64,000 nucleotides of DNA from Nemertoderma westbladi (Eukaryota > Xenacoelomorpha > Nemertodermatida > Nemertodermatidae), in assembly GCA_032718475.1 (NCBI GenBank), contig JAUCBJ010006692.1:1-64000 (forward strand). The letters run 5' to 3'. The notes under the pieces are model-generated. The model ran no database searches. It was not told the origin of the DNA and worked only from the letters and a program-made list of their open reading frames with translations. Of this stretch, positions 1-11,041 are shown one piece after another; within the stretch, counting starts at the first letter, position 1, and each line of letters begins with the position of its first letter. The position numbers and the translations under genes were made by a program.

Positions 1-104
1 CCTGAAAATATAGTTTCGTATTACATTCCTGAAGTATTTCAAGATGACAATAAAGGGAATAGTACGAAATAAAATATACGTTTACAAAATGATTCAAATG
101 CCTT

Positions 105-860
105 TCAATATTGCCATACCACTTCTTCGTTCCGAGTTAATTTACCCATAAAATGTGTTTTCACTTGGTGTTTGAAGGATTCTATGGAGACCGCGTTGCG
201 CAAGTCTGGAGGTAGTGAGTTCCATATCGTTGGCCCTATGAATGAAAAACATTCGCAACCCGTTGCTGTGCGCCGCAACGGGACGACTGCGCGCGTATTG
301 CCGCCTCGGAGGTTAATAGATACGGAATTAAATTGTACTAGGGAGGAGAGATACGGTGGTGAAAGCGATTGCGTGATGCGGTACACATGCGTTGCAATTA
401 GTTGGTTGATGCGCCATTCTACTGGTAGCCAAGACAGTTGATTGTAATGTTCTTGTGATATATGCTGTCTGCTAGGGAGACGGAGGCAGAAGCGAATACT
501 TTTCCTTTGCAATGCTTGAAGTTGGGTCCTTAGACTTTTCGCTGTGCTAGGATACCAGCATGAAGCTACGAAATCCAGATGCGGTTGGATTAAGGTATTG
601 CATAGTTGCCTTCTCAATTGGGTGTCTAGGACCCCGCCTTGTCTGTATAAAAAACGAAGGTTTTTATTACCTTTCTTTATTACATGTGATGCCATCGAGT
701 TTCCTGACAAATCCATATCTAGATGACAGCCCAGATACTTTATGGTTTTCCTTTGTTCTATTTGCAGACCATTGCATGTAACCTTCAATTCATTATTTCC
801 CGCCAGTCTACTGTGTGTTACAAAAACAACAGCAATAGTCTTTTTGAAGTTCAGAATCAA
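105..860 (-). pseudogene. Family A RT C-terminal part
   Basis: A 251-codon frame. It contains the thumb and C-terminal segment typical of CR1/Jockey polymerases: a KYLGCHLD-like motif, then LQRKSIRF, LSWLPVEWRI and IWNSLPPDLRN. It continues the RT at 914-2773 after a frameshift in the 54 bases between them. The first residues overlap the region just after the catalytic aspartates. Function in an intact element would be cDNA synthesis at the nicked target (target-primed reverse transcription). Here it is a fragment. Confidence 0.8.
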
Positions 861-913
861 TCTGTTATCAGTCGCCCAGTTGAATACGTTGGTCAGAGTC
901 GTTGTTGACAGAG

Positions 914-2773
914 CTATATAGACAGTTGCCCGACGTTGTCGTGCGCAGCCAGAATATTGGAGTCATCGGCGAGTTTGAGAGAAGAGCAGGTAGGGGTCGT
1001 TTTAGTCGGTATTTCTTTAGCCCTCGATACATTTATGTTTTTATTGATGGACATTGATGGCTTGTTATCTATAGTTTGGTTGGGTGATGGATGGTCCAAT
1101 AAAGCTATATCACCATCATTAACATATATCAGAAAGATAAGTATGGATAGTAATCCGCCCTGGGGGACGCCTCTCTTTATCAGATCTCTAATGGTCGAAT
1201 ATACGCCACCAACATATACAACCTGACGCCTTTGGCTCAAATAAGATTTAAACCACGCGATAGTTGAATCACAGAATCCAATGAATTTCAGTTTTGATAA
1301 TAGTAAATCGTGGTCAACAGTGTCAAAGGCTTTTCGCAAGTCTATGAATACGACGCCAGTAACCTTACCATCATCAACGGCTTCCTTAATGTAATTATTT
1401 AGGTACATCAAGCATGTTTCCACAGAGTAACCCTTCCTGTATCCTGATTGAAAGGGATCTAATATCTTATTCGTTTCAATAAAATCGTATACCTGTTCGT
1501 ATATCGGTTGATCAATAACTTTAGCTAAAATTGGTAGAAGCGATACAGGTCTAAAATTCCCTTTCTGTTGTCTCGACTCAGCTTTGTAACTTGGAATTAC
1601 CTTGGCTATTTTAAATGCGGACGGGTAGGTTGAGCTTTCGATTGATACATTTAATAGATGAGTCAGGGGTTCAGCAATCTCATGTGCAATATCCTTTATA
1701 TATAATGGCGATAGGTCGTCGATCCCAGCACTCTTGTCCGTCTTCAAGTTATTCAGGGCCTTAAGCATATCAGATACATTAATTTTCTTCAATGAGAATT
1801 TGTTACGGTGGAATCCCTTGTTTCTGTAATAGTTTTCGATTGCAGCGAGATCATATATTCCTTTACAGGGCGGCAATTTATTCATAAGATCTTCAGCGAT
1901 TGTAGTAAAAAATATATTAAATTCCTCCGCAATTGCTGTGGGGTCTGTAATTAATTCGTTATCTATCCGTAAGCACTTGATTGCTGTGGTTTGCGATTTT
2001 TTCGTCGAGCTTCCAAGTGCTTTCAGCTCCTTCCAAAGTTTCTTTGGGTTGTTACGGTATGAGCTTAGCTTTTCCTTAATGTAATTTGTTCTTGCTTCTT
2101 TAATCGTAACCTTATTTGAGTAGAAGAGATGCTTGTAATGTTGCTCATTGACGAGTGTTGGATTCTTATTCAAATTTGTCAGGGCGTTATTTTTTGCCGC
2201 TATACTGTGCAATATATCGCTATTGATCCACGGTTGCGAGTCAACACGTATTCGAATGGAGCGTTTTGGCGCTATTTTCTCCAAGATTTTAGTTAATTCC
2301 ATTACCAATGTTGCAGTTATAATTTCCACATTTGCTTCTGCCGGTATTGATTGGATCGGTTGATTTGATCGGACCTGCAGTGATACGTTTTCTTTAGTGT
2401 ATGTTTTATATGATCTGCACATACGGTAAGTGTGTTCAGCTTTTTTCACCTTTGGTTTTTTACGAGTCACATACACCATGTAGTGGTCGCTAAGTCCCGA
2501 GTGTAGTACACCCGAGCCATATATCAGCTGCTTATTGGATATAAAAATATGATCTAATGTTGTTGACGTCATTGTAGTCACTCTAGTTGGATCCTTTATT
2601 ATTTGTGTGAGCCCCATTGTATGACAGAATCTGCTCAGTTGTTGACATGATGTTGCCTGTTCAGATTGTTTTGTTTGCTTTGAGGATGATTTATTTATTT
2701 GTTTGGTATCCGAGTTTAGTGTCCCCCAATATGTAGACTTAATTATAGTTTGCCACATTATCCCCAATAGCAT
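914..2773 (-). pseudogene. Family A endonuclease C-terminus and reverse transcriptase
   Basis: A 619-codon frame. Its first about 110 residues are the end of the endonuclease (TLDHIFIS, then LSDHYMV, the SDH motif). RT motifs follow: FRPVSLLP, FQSGYRKGYS, VFIDLRKAFDTVDHDLLL (motif A), KRGVPQGGLLS (motif B) and LADDSNIL (motif C). Motif C reads LADD where CR1/Jockey enzymes usually have F/YADD. The N-terminus is not a real start, because the endonuclease begins upstream in another frame (2774-3755). The GDFN motif expected near the start appears degraded to a WGTLNSD-like sequence. Confidence 0.85.
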
Positions 2774-3755
2774 CGCCTAGTTTGTTGAAGAATGCTCTCG
2801 TGTGTGCATCTTGGGGATTATAAATTGAACCAATCAAAATGGGTTTGGTGTGTGGGAGATATATCCGACAGAACATTCCTTCCTCATCCCCTAAACTCTC
2901 ATTAATGTCAGAGCATACAGAGTAGTTTCATTTCTCGGATATATATATTGCTACCCCTCCTCCATGGCGGGTTCTATCGCGTCTTTCAGGCAGCTGATAT
3001 CCTGGTATATGTATCTCCAGATCCGTTACAGTCTGATCGAGCCATGTCTCGGATAGCGTTAATATGTCAATCGGGTATTCGTGTAGAAGTATTTTTATTT
3101 CATCTAACTTGGGCATTAAGCTCTGAACATTTTGATGTACTATATGCAATCCAGATTTTAAAAACATGTTGAACTGATTGGGGAGCCCAGATGTATTCTG
3201 GGTCCGGTTGGACACATTCGGAGTGGTCGGGGTCCGGTTGGACACGTTCGACGCAGTCAGTGTCTGGTTGGACACATTTGGAGCAGAAGGGGTCCGGTTG
3301 GACATGTTCAACGCTGTCGGGGTCTGGTTGGACACGTTCGGAGCAGTCGGAGTCCGGTCGGACACATTCGGGGCAGCTGGGGTCCGGTTGGACATTGTCA
3401 GCGCACTCGAGGTCCGGTTGGACACGTTCGGCACAATCGGGGTCGTGTTGGACACGCTTGGCGTAGCTGGGGTCCGGTTGGACACGTTCGGCGCAGCTGG
3501 GGTCAGCTTGGACACATTCGGAGCAGTCGGGGTCCAGTTGGACACGTTCGGCGCAGTTGGGGTCCAGATAGACACATTTGGCGTAGCTGGGGTCTGGTTG
3601 GATACGTTCGGCGCAGCTGGAGTCCGCTTGGACACATTCGGAGCAGTCGGGGTCCGGTTGGACGCGCTCGGCGTAGCTGGGGCCCGGTTGGACACATTCG
3701 GAGCTGTCGGGGTCCGGTTGGACGCGTTCGGCGTAGCTGGGGTCCGCTTGGACAC
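2774..3755 (-). pseudogene. Family A endonuclease N-terminal part preceded by repeat-encoded linker
   Basis: The frame opens with about 19 near-copies of a 10-residue repeat (PNVSNRTPTA-like). It then enters an AP endonuclease domain: HIVHQNVQSLMPKLDEI, LTLSETWLD (catalytic E) and GGGVAIYIS. A single TGA at about 2928-2930 interrupts it. The same frame continues through GMFCRIYLPHTKPILIGSIYNPQ to about 2775, where a frameshift leads into the RT frame. The repeat-encoded linker between ORF1 and the endonuclease is not a normal part of these elements. Confidence 0.75.
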
Positions 3756-3900
3756 ATTCGGAGCAGTCGGGTCCGGTTGGACGCGCTCGGCGTAGCTGGG
3801 GCCCAGTTGGACACATTCGGCGTAGCTGGGTTCCAGTTGGACACGTTCGGCGCAGTTGCAGTCCGGTTGGACACTGTCAACGCAACTTGGGTCTGAGTTG
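3180..3900. repeat. 30-bp minisatellite inside family A coding region
   Basis: About 24 imperfect copies of a 30-bp unit (core GGTCCGGTTGGACACRTTCG). Copies differ mostly by substitutions. Because 30 is a multiple of three, it stays open in several frames on both strands, which produces long spurious reading frames. Minus-frame translation gives the decapeptide PNVSNRTPTA. Confidence 0.9.
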
Positions 3901-3958
3901 AGTAGGTAGTAGTGGTACCCCTAGCATCAGTTTGTAGTAAATAGCTTGGAAGATTTAG

Positions 3959-4195
3959 TCAATCCACTTCGTGGGCACTGTCCACTTCATTATCACCCGG
4001 AGCCGTAGTGGTATTTCTGATGACGGTCTGTGTAAGTCGTTTCAATCCCGACTCACGCCTCCTTTGGCGGGCTTTGAAGGCCTCTTCACGCTCGAATGCC
4101 GAGAGGTCGCAATCAAAGTAATATGTAACATCCGCGAATGTGAATGACTTTCGTCTGACAACGTTTGCGGCATCCTCTGTTGTTTGGAATGTCAT
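3959..4195 (-). pseudogene. Family A ORF1 C-terminal fragment
   Basis: A 78-residue frame (FEREEAFKARQRRRESGLKRL in the middle). It resembles the C-terminal domain of CR1-type ORF1 proteins, where a DLTxxEREAxFKLR-like stretch is usual. It lies between the ORF1 N-terminal part and the endonuclease, as expected. Assignment rests on position and this motif only. Confidence 0.45.
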
Positions 4196-4688
4196 CAGCG
4201 TTGGTCGTGGGGATCACTTCTCGCGCGGCTTACCCAATCTAAGTATTGAATGATGGGGAAGGTTCACCTCAAGTGCCTTGTTGAGTAACTTGTTGTCTGC
4301 TTCCCGCTGCTGCACGCTATTATTGGTGTGGGAATCTCCTGGCAATCGTCTGATTATAACGTTAAATCGGCGTTTTTTCGGTTTGCTTTATCACTCGTTC
4401 TATGTTGTTCACTTCATTCTGATTTCTCTGGGGGTGTTGGCTTGGTACATTTTTCTTACTTTGGAGCTCTTTTAAACTGTCTGTGTTTTTGTTAACGATT
4501 TCGGCCCAGGAGTCTGGTACTCGTATTTCGCTGGTGATGATCGGCGCATCGACATCAATTGAATCCAGCTTCGATTGGAATTCCGTCTGAGTGACTTCGA
4601 TGTTGCTAATCCATTTTGCTAATCCAATTGCTTTCCATGTCCGACCGCATTGAAGCTATGGTAACTTTTTGTGTTTCTGTTTCCTTAG

Positions 4689-5033
4689 TCAGCAGGTTGG
4701 TTGGGACGATAGCTGTCTCTCAAGTTGGGTGTTAGCTTTCTGTAAAATTGCGTTGTCCGCTTTCAACTCCTCAATCGTCTGCGCCGCACATACTCCGCAC
4801 AGGAAATTATGTGCTGCTAAGTCGAGCCCGTCCGCAATCGTAGTTTCGATCTCAGTCCAGGTACTTCGACAGTGGGTACATTCAATTTTTGTTGACGTCC
4901 ATTTTCTCGGTTTTGGATTTTTCTTTTGAGGCCCGCTTGCTGGCGGGCTGATTGTGGATTTACGTGATTGCGATCCAGTGGAGAAACGCCCTGGTATCGA
5001 AGTATCTACTTGCGATGATGGCTGTTGACTCAT
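4689..5033 (-). pseudogene. Family A ORF1 N-terminal part with Cys-rich motif and coiled coil
   Basis: A 114-residue frame starting MSQQPSSQVDTSIPG. It has a basic proline-rich stretch, a cysteine cluster (CTHCRSTW, then HNFLCGVC: two CX2C pairs, as in PHD-like zinc fingers of some CR1 ORF1 proteins), and a short leucine/glutamine coiled coil (IEELKADNAILQKANTQLERQL). It is probably the nucleic-acid-binding ORF1 protein. The region 4196-4688 should hold the rest of ORF1, but I see no continuous frame there. Confidence 0.6.
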
Positions 5034-5040
5034 CTTCTTA

Positions 5041-6313
5041 CTGTCTTATTGTCGATCACCAATAGTATTCAATAACTTTTATCTTCGTGTGGTCGATTAT
5101 GGATTACCAATCGTATTCAATCACTTGTATCAAACTGCAGAACTCAGCAATATATTTTATAGTTTATTATAATTATACTCAATGTGAGATTGACAGAATT
5201 ACCTATAGCCTCAGTACACTGGTGAAACAGATAATTTTCACTCCCCATGCAAAATCAACCCTGGTTAAAATTCCCTAGTGTATTGTAACTCCACTAGGAA
5301 ACTAACTTCACTCCAGTGAAAACTCACCCCTGCATTTATCAATTTTCATTCTCAATTTTTTTTTAAGTAAAGGAGCATGTTACAGTTACAGTGGCACGTT
5401 AATTTAACCAAAATAATAAACTAAATAGAACAGGTTACAGTTTTATTTTTGAGAGTAATCATTTTTATTTTATTTAAAACACTCATCAATATTAAAATTA
5501 AAATACAGAATACAGATATGATATAACATAAGAAATAGTAAAAGGTGAGGAGAAGACAACCCAGGCTGTGAAAGCACTTAGGCTGTTTTATAGGTGACTT
5601 ACAGTATAACAAATAATAATTTACATAGAAATATATATACGGTAGCAAAAATATATATACAGTAAATGTATTTATTTAGGCCCCGTAGAGTACCACACCA
5701 CACCAAGTAATAATGTACTAATAGTCTAAGATAAAAAATAATAATAATTACATATTGCGTCTAAATTGACAAAATTCCAATAAGTTATGATCAGACACGC
5801 GATGCGTAAAAATACTGTTATTTGCTTCCAAATTCCCCTGGAGATGGAATATTTTTTATTGAAATTTAATATTAATATATTTTTATTGATTATGACCTAG
5901 TCAGTCAGACAGCAGATAGTTTTCCTGAAGAAACAGATACCAAAATAACACAAGATATGTTGAGTATGTTTTTAAGATATTGGTATAGCCTCTCAGAGTA
6001 ACTAAGCAAGCTGAGAAACTAGCAAGTTTTAAGTTTTTATAAATTTTTACAAAAAACAGTATTTACAAATTTGAACATGGCGTTACGGTTACCAGAGGTA
6101 AGGATTTTAGTTTCCCTGACGCAAGCAGCTCGAAATGTCGCTCGCTCTAGACGCTTTAACTGCGGCTCGTTTATATGACTCTTTCCCACCAGGACAATTT
6201 CTTCTTCTCCAAAGCAACTTTTGTACTCTGTAGCTGATGAACATAAGAGGGGGAAATCTTTTTCTTTTCCAAGGTTGTAAATTTCTTAAAAGGGATATAT
6301 AAATAACTCAGAT
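5041..6313. other. Non-coding AT-rich stretch
   Basis: No coding frame, RNA gene or element boundary is convincing here. The sequence is AT-rich with short A/T runs. The short frames at 5087-5278 and 5421-5648 look like chance. Confidence 0.6.
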
Positions 6314-6442
6314 ACTGAACTCATGGTGTATGTAAGTAAGTCCTCCCATCCAACATACTGAACTCATGGTGTATGTAAGTAAGTCCTCCCATCCAACATA
6401 CTGAACTCATGGTGTATGTAAGTAAGTCCTCCCATCCAACAT
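6314..6442. repeat. 43-bp tandem repeat, three copies
   Basis: Three consecutive identical copies of a 43-bp unit beginning ACTGAACTCATGGTGTATGT, starting at 6314, 6357 and 6400. Identity between copies implies a recent local duplication. Confidence 0.95.
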
Positions 6443-6633
6443 TTGTTCCAAACTGCACGAAGTCCCTATTATTAAAATCATAGATCATGTGATAATAATT
6501 GACTACATACAGTTAGGGAAAAAATTCCGAAATTTTCCGCAATCACCGTTCTACTGAACTTGCTGTACTTACCCTACTTTATAAAATAACAAAGGCACTT
6601 CTTGCTTGATGGTAATAATTTCATTCTCGCTAT

Positions 6634-6756
6634 ATCATCGACCTCTCCAAGGCTTTTAATACGTCGTCAACCACGATATTTTACTCAATAAATTACAACA
6701 ATATGGAATAGATGGTACCACCCTCAGTCTCTTCAAAAATTACCTCTCAGGTCTTA
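6634..6756 (+). pseudogene. Reverse-transcriptase relic (motif A region)
   Basis: Translation gives IIDLSKAFNT and then, after a one-base deletion, VNHDILLNKLQQYGIDG and LFKNYLSG. This is the motif A block of a Jockey/CR1-type RT. The sequence on each side is unrelated, so only this fragment survives. It differs clearly from families A, B and C in the window. Confidence 0.75.
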
Positions 6757-6981
6757 AACAGTAGCCTACTACTACGACTACTAGTAGCGTACAGTAGGCC
6801 TAAGTATTAGTAATATATTATTGGTAATTACGGCCAAGTAGGCCTACCTACGCTACGGTAGGGTTGAGCACAGTGGCAGCAAATGGTGGTATTGACAGAT
6901 GCGAGACCATGAGGAGGTAAATTGAGGACATACAAGGTATCAGATATTATTTCCATGTCTATCTTTTACCTGAGCCGCTAG

Positions 6982-7577
6982 CTACTACTAGGATCGGCAT
7001 GCTGCATTGCAGCTGCATTTTCAAGAATGCTGTGCCGGCTTGTCGACAAAATTGCGCCGCCACAACTCCCTATCACCCATGACATTTGCTAGATCGTCCG
7101 CATCTTCAAGGCCAGTGTCCTTTAAGATGCATCTCAAGGAAGTCATGGGCTGTCCACCATGCTTATTCACTCCATGAGGCTGCCAAAGTACAAGATTATG
7201 CACTGGCTGGTCCTCATGGCGAAAGCAATGTCGTGTAAAGCGGAGGCGGCTTTGTTCTAGTGTCAAGCTTGGGGGAACCAATGAGACACCTACAATGTTA
7301 TATAGTGTCTGATTGGAGATCTGTGCAGTGTACTTGACACAATGAACCCGGCGAAGCATTCTTATGAATGTGCCATCCAGAGATTTGTTGTCCTCAGCAG
7401 TTAGAGCCCAGCATGGACTCGCATAGAGGAGTACTGGAACTACTGCTGCTCTAAATAATCAGACCTTAAGTTTCCGATTAATTTATTTGACTTCTAAATC
7501 CTGGAAATCCTATTCAAGGCTGCCCATGCCTTTCCCTTACGTATTCGAAGGTCCTCACCTGACTTCCGGATCCATGA
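6982..7577 (-). pseudogene. Family B copy 1 (3' half), interrupted by the BEL/Pao element
   Basis: The 3' end of a family B (RTE-like) non-LTR element. It starts at the CTACTACTA tail and covers the RT C-terminus (7021-7359: MLRRVHCVKY, LEQSRLRFTRHCFRHEDQ, VLWQPHGVNKHGGQP), then continues as decayed coding sequence to CCATGA at 7577. The matching remainder resumes at 28057. The LTR retrotransposon therefore inserted into this older copy, and CATGA (7573-7577 and 28052-28056) is the target duplication. Confidence 0.9.
7573..7577. repeat. Target-site duplication CATGA, left copy
   Basis: CATGA lies immediately before the TG of the 5' LTR, and the same five bases lie immediately after the CA of the 3' LTR (28052-28056). 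Uninterrupted family B copies (for example 14094-14103) have a single CATGA at this point. This fixes both element ends to the base. Five bp is usual for BEL/Pao integrases (4-5 bp). Confidence 0.95.
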
Positions 7578-8856
7578 TGTAAAAGCTTCTGTGGGATATA
7601 ACTGGCCCCTTTGCTTCGCAATCCAGTTTCCCCCCAGGCGCTGGAATACTCTAAAAGGGTTCTCTAACTGTATAAATATTCCCCTCGCCCTCAAGGTACC
7701 GTTACAGGTGTTTTAACGGACATAAAAGTAATTTTGCTATATACGTGTTTTAGCGGACATGGTAAGACAAAAAACCTGCAATGCGGCAAATACCTTTCAT
7801 AGCTTAGCCGTGATGATTCATATTACGACATCTAACAGCTGGTTGCTGACATGGAAACAGCCATTGGACGCATGGTTCTTTGTTTGGCTTGAGCCAATCA
7901 GAGCGATTTTTCCTGTCGACGTGTAGCTTTTCGGTCGATCATAAGGAGAGTGTTCAGTCTTACTGTTTTTTCTTGATACTTTGTTGTTATTGCTGTCTAG
8001 GCCAGAAACAACGGCTCTAGAGTTAACTTGTTTTTCATACTTTTATAAGAAACATTAGTAGGCTAAATTATAGAGCGTATGACTGTTATCAGTCCAATTC
8101 ATAATACATCACATACCAATTTATATCAACTTGTTTCTATTCTTGTATTATCGGTTCAATATACATTATTATACTGCTATTTACTGTTGTGTTTGGTTGA
8201 ATATCATTTGGAGAACATATATAAAGAACCCAAATTTCCCAATTTTCTTGATACACTACAGGTTAGAGAGACGGGTTATATATAGCGATTGCGACTTATA
8301 TTGTTGTGGTTTGTAGTGAATTTAATGCTATTTGATAAGCACTACAGTGGTCCGTTGCTATTCCCTTTATATATGATAAAATTCATTGACGGTCGGCAAA
8401 TTAGTGAGCAGTATTGTGTGTTACCGGTAGTGTGCATGATTGTGACTGATAACTAAGCATTTCCTAAAGAATGCGCCTCATACGTGAATCTTAAGCCTTA
8501 CCGACTTACCGTTGTGATTAGTATAAGTCATATCTCGGTTTACTTAGATAGAGCGCCACGTCCTAAAGGAACTGTTAATATTTCCCGAAAGTGAATAATA
8601 TTAGTCAGAAATTAATTATTAACGATCAATCGAATAATACAATACAGTAAGCTTCACTGCAATAATAATTTAAGCCCTCAGAATCCAGTCTCCCAGGATT
8701 ATCCAGCGGGTGAATGGATGCGCACTAGGCTGGCTTCTGCTAATGTTGTGTTTATTGGTATTAAATATTTGTCTTCTTATAAAAGTATATTTATAAACCA
8801 AAAGACATATAAATTTTGGCAGGTTAAACTGCTAAAGGTCTACAAAAGCGCGTACA
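7578..8856 (+). repeat. 5' LTR of the BEL/Pao element (1,279 bp)
   Basis: Begins TGTAAAAG and ends GCGTACA, giving the TG...CA ends used by retroviral-type integrases. It matches 26773-28051 base for base except for three transitions near the 3' end (around 8696, 8713 and 8724 in this copy). A possible TATA box lies 93 bp from the start. Confidence 0.97.
7671..7678 (+). promoter_or_regulatory. Candidate TATA box in 5' LTR
   Basis: TATAAATA lies 93 bp into the LTR, followed by a C-rich stretch where transcription could start. The same site occurs at 26866-26873 in the 3' LTR. A second TATA-like site (TATAAAAG) lies near the LTR end at about 8777. This is assigned by sequence only. Confidence 0.4.
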
Positions 8857-9164
8857 ATAACAGTCATTGACTTTATTGCAGTAAACAATAAAGTTGAAAG
8901 TACCGGCCGACCGGTAAACCTGAACCGGTACTTCTGTAGGTCAGTAGGCCCAACTGCCAGAACCGGAACTTCTGTAGGCCAGTAGGCCCAACTGTCCTAA
9001 CCGGTACTTCCAGTATAAGTACATTAGTATTATTCGATTTTGATTATTGTATACCGGTAGGTCTCAATATTAAATCGGGGACGCCTGGTTTTTATTGGGA
9101 TTTTACTTAGGTCTATTTCTGTCGGTGTTATTTACATGTAAGTTAATATTGAGCTGAAGACGTG

Positions 9165-9760
9165 TAAGTCTGCTCAGATTATTCCGATAATTGTAGGCTG
9201 AGCTGCTGTCTGACTGTTGTTGGGTTTGGAGAGATTACGGCGTGTGTAGAGTTTGTCTGATAAGGTGCCGTTAGTAAGTTGGGGCAGCCATATGCTGTAA
9301 GGTCAATCCCCTCTTAAAGAATAAGTCGTACTACCGTGTTAGAACGCATACTAACTAACTATTTCAGAATCTGCATATACTGTAGTTTATTTAGGCTTAA
9401 TCGTGGTCTGCCAGCATTTTAGCCTGTGTTTGTTTGTGTGGTCTGTTCAGGTACCGTAATAGTTATTACTCAGATATTTTGTAGGCTGGATTGTTGTCTA
9501 GCTATTATTAGGTCTGAAGAGATTGCTGCGTGTGTAGAGTTTGTCCGATAAAGTGCCAGTTAGTAAGTTGGGGCAGCCATATGCTGTAAGGTCAATCCCC
9601 TCTTAAAGAATAAGTCGTACTACCGTGTTAGAACGCATACTAACTAACCGTTTTGGAATCTGCACATACAGTAGTTTATTTAGGCTTGGTGGTAGTCTGC
9701 CAGCGTTTTGGTTTGTATTTGTTTGAGTATTCTGTACGGGTAGCGTAATATTTATTATTC
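9165..9760. repeat. 288-bp tandem duplication in BEL/Pao leader
   Basis: Two imperfect copies offset by 288 bp. The best conserved core (from TGTGTAGAGTTTGTC at about 9243 and 9531 through GTTAGAACGCATACTAACTA) is nearly identical over about 110 bp. The flanks are more diverged, and the start of a third copy is visible at about 9730. Confidence 0.85.
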
Positions 9761-10683
9761 AGAGTTTATGCGATTATTCGCAACATTCATGTCCCCAAGT
9801 TTATTCCTACAGTAATTGTGCTTGTTATACATACCGTTATAGTTAAATTAACCCCGGTACTACACGGGCTGCTTGGCGTAGGACAAGACTGGTGACTTTG
9901 TGCTCCGGTCACTCCAGCAGATGCCGTGGTTCTTTTAACTGTTCAAGTATATTTAACTACTGATTATTTGTTGTACCAGTACTTGTACCTAATTTAGGGT
10001 TTAGTGTACAGTGCTTTCCGAAAGTAATTAGTGTGTAGGCAGTATATTTGTGTTGTAAAGTGGTTGATAGGCACATTCGTTAGCTCTATTAACTTCCAGG
10101 TAGGAACACTCCGTGATACATAACGTAGTACCTATAGAGATACGGCTATAGGTCGTCAGGCGGTGGTATTTTCTTATCTGGACAGTGCAATATATTTACT
10201 ACTACTTATTATTTAAATACCGTAGTATTCTGTCAGTTGTAATAAACCGGATTCTAACCTTTTGTTAGACTGGTTTGTAGACTTCCTGTAAAATTACCCT
10301 AAAAATTCGTACGTAATATTTTTGTTGTGTTTAATTAGAGATTTAATCTCACCCGTATCATACGTAATTTGTAGTATTAAGTAACTTAGGTAAATTAGAA
10401 TTATCAGTCTTAGTGTCCCATAAATAGCACTTCACTGAGAGCGCACAGCTTCTGTGTAGTGACCCCCAGAAATAATAACATTTATTTCAAATATTGACAA
10501 AACCCATTTTAAACGGGTATATAAATATTATAAATCAACTCAAACTATTTATAAATAGTAGGCCTGCCATACAACAACTAGGTCTCAATATCAGTTGGAC
10601 TACTGCTTAAATAACGGTAATAAAGTAAGTTAAAGTAACCAAGTAACCCTAAAATATTCAGAAATTCAATTATTCTAAAATAA

Positions 10684-10935
10684 TTGATATACCGGTATTT
10701 ACCATAGGCTTATTATATTTATTTCTATAAATTTGAGCTGAAATCATACCGGTACTCTGTAATTAATTCTAGTTCATAATTATACTTATATATACTATCA
10801 GTGTAAGCTGTATACCGGTATTCACGATAGGCCTATTATATATTTATATATATCTGTGCTAAATTTATATACCGGTACTCTGTGACAAACCTAGTTTACA
10901 ATACTTATATATACTATAAGTGTATACCAGTATTC
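10684..10935. repeat. 123-bp tandem duplication in BEL/Pao leader
   Basis: Two diverged copies with TACCGGTA boxes at 10690 and 10813 (offset 123). Each contains a second TACCGGTA (10747 and 10870) followed by CTCTGT. Between the boxes the sequence is A/T-rich (TATATATACT). Confidence 0.8.
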
Positions 10936-11041
10936 TAATATACTGTAATAAATTAACGGTACTAGGCCAACGGTTATACTGAATTACTAGACTTGCTTTA
11001 ACTGAAACTATAGCAGTAGACACTCAACTGTATAGCTAAAC

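Larger units (their letters stand above)
105..5040 (-). mobile_element. Family A non-LTR retrotransposon (CR1/Jockey-type), decayed
   Basis: Read on the minus strand, this interval holds in order an ORF1 remnant, a 30-bp minisatellite, an AP-type endonuclease, a reverse transcriptase and a C-terminal extension. That is the layout of CR1/Jockey-group LINEs. The reading frame is broken by at least one stop and several frameshifts, so this copy is inactive. The true 5' end near 5040 and the 3' end (at or beyond base 1) are not defined, because I see no target-site duplication or tail. The clade is inferred from the RT and endonuclease style and has not been tested phylogenetically. Confidence 0.85.
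8857..11041 (+). other. Long untranslated leader of the BEL/Pao element
   Basis: 2,185 bp between the 5' LTR and the gag ATG, with no long frame. Directly after the LTR I see no tRNA-complementary primer-binding site starting with TGG. The stretch contains an imperfect 288-bp tandem duplication, a 123-bp tandem duplication and several TACCGGTA palindromes. A leader of this length with short upstream ATGs suggests splicing or internal initiation, but I cannot show either. Confidence 0.7.

Noticed and set aside
3100-3816. Several 200+ codon frames on both strands in the 30-bp repeat
   Set aside because: All are by-products of a stop-free 30-bp unit; only the frame continuing into the endonuclease is meaningful.
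8079-8316. Short frames in the LTRs (also 27274-27511)
   Set aside because: They lie wholly in LTR sequence, overlap each other and have no features of a protein.
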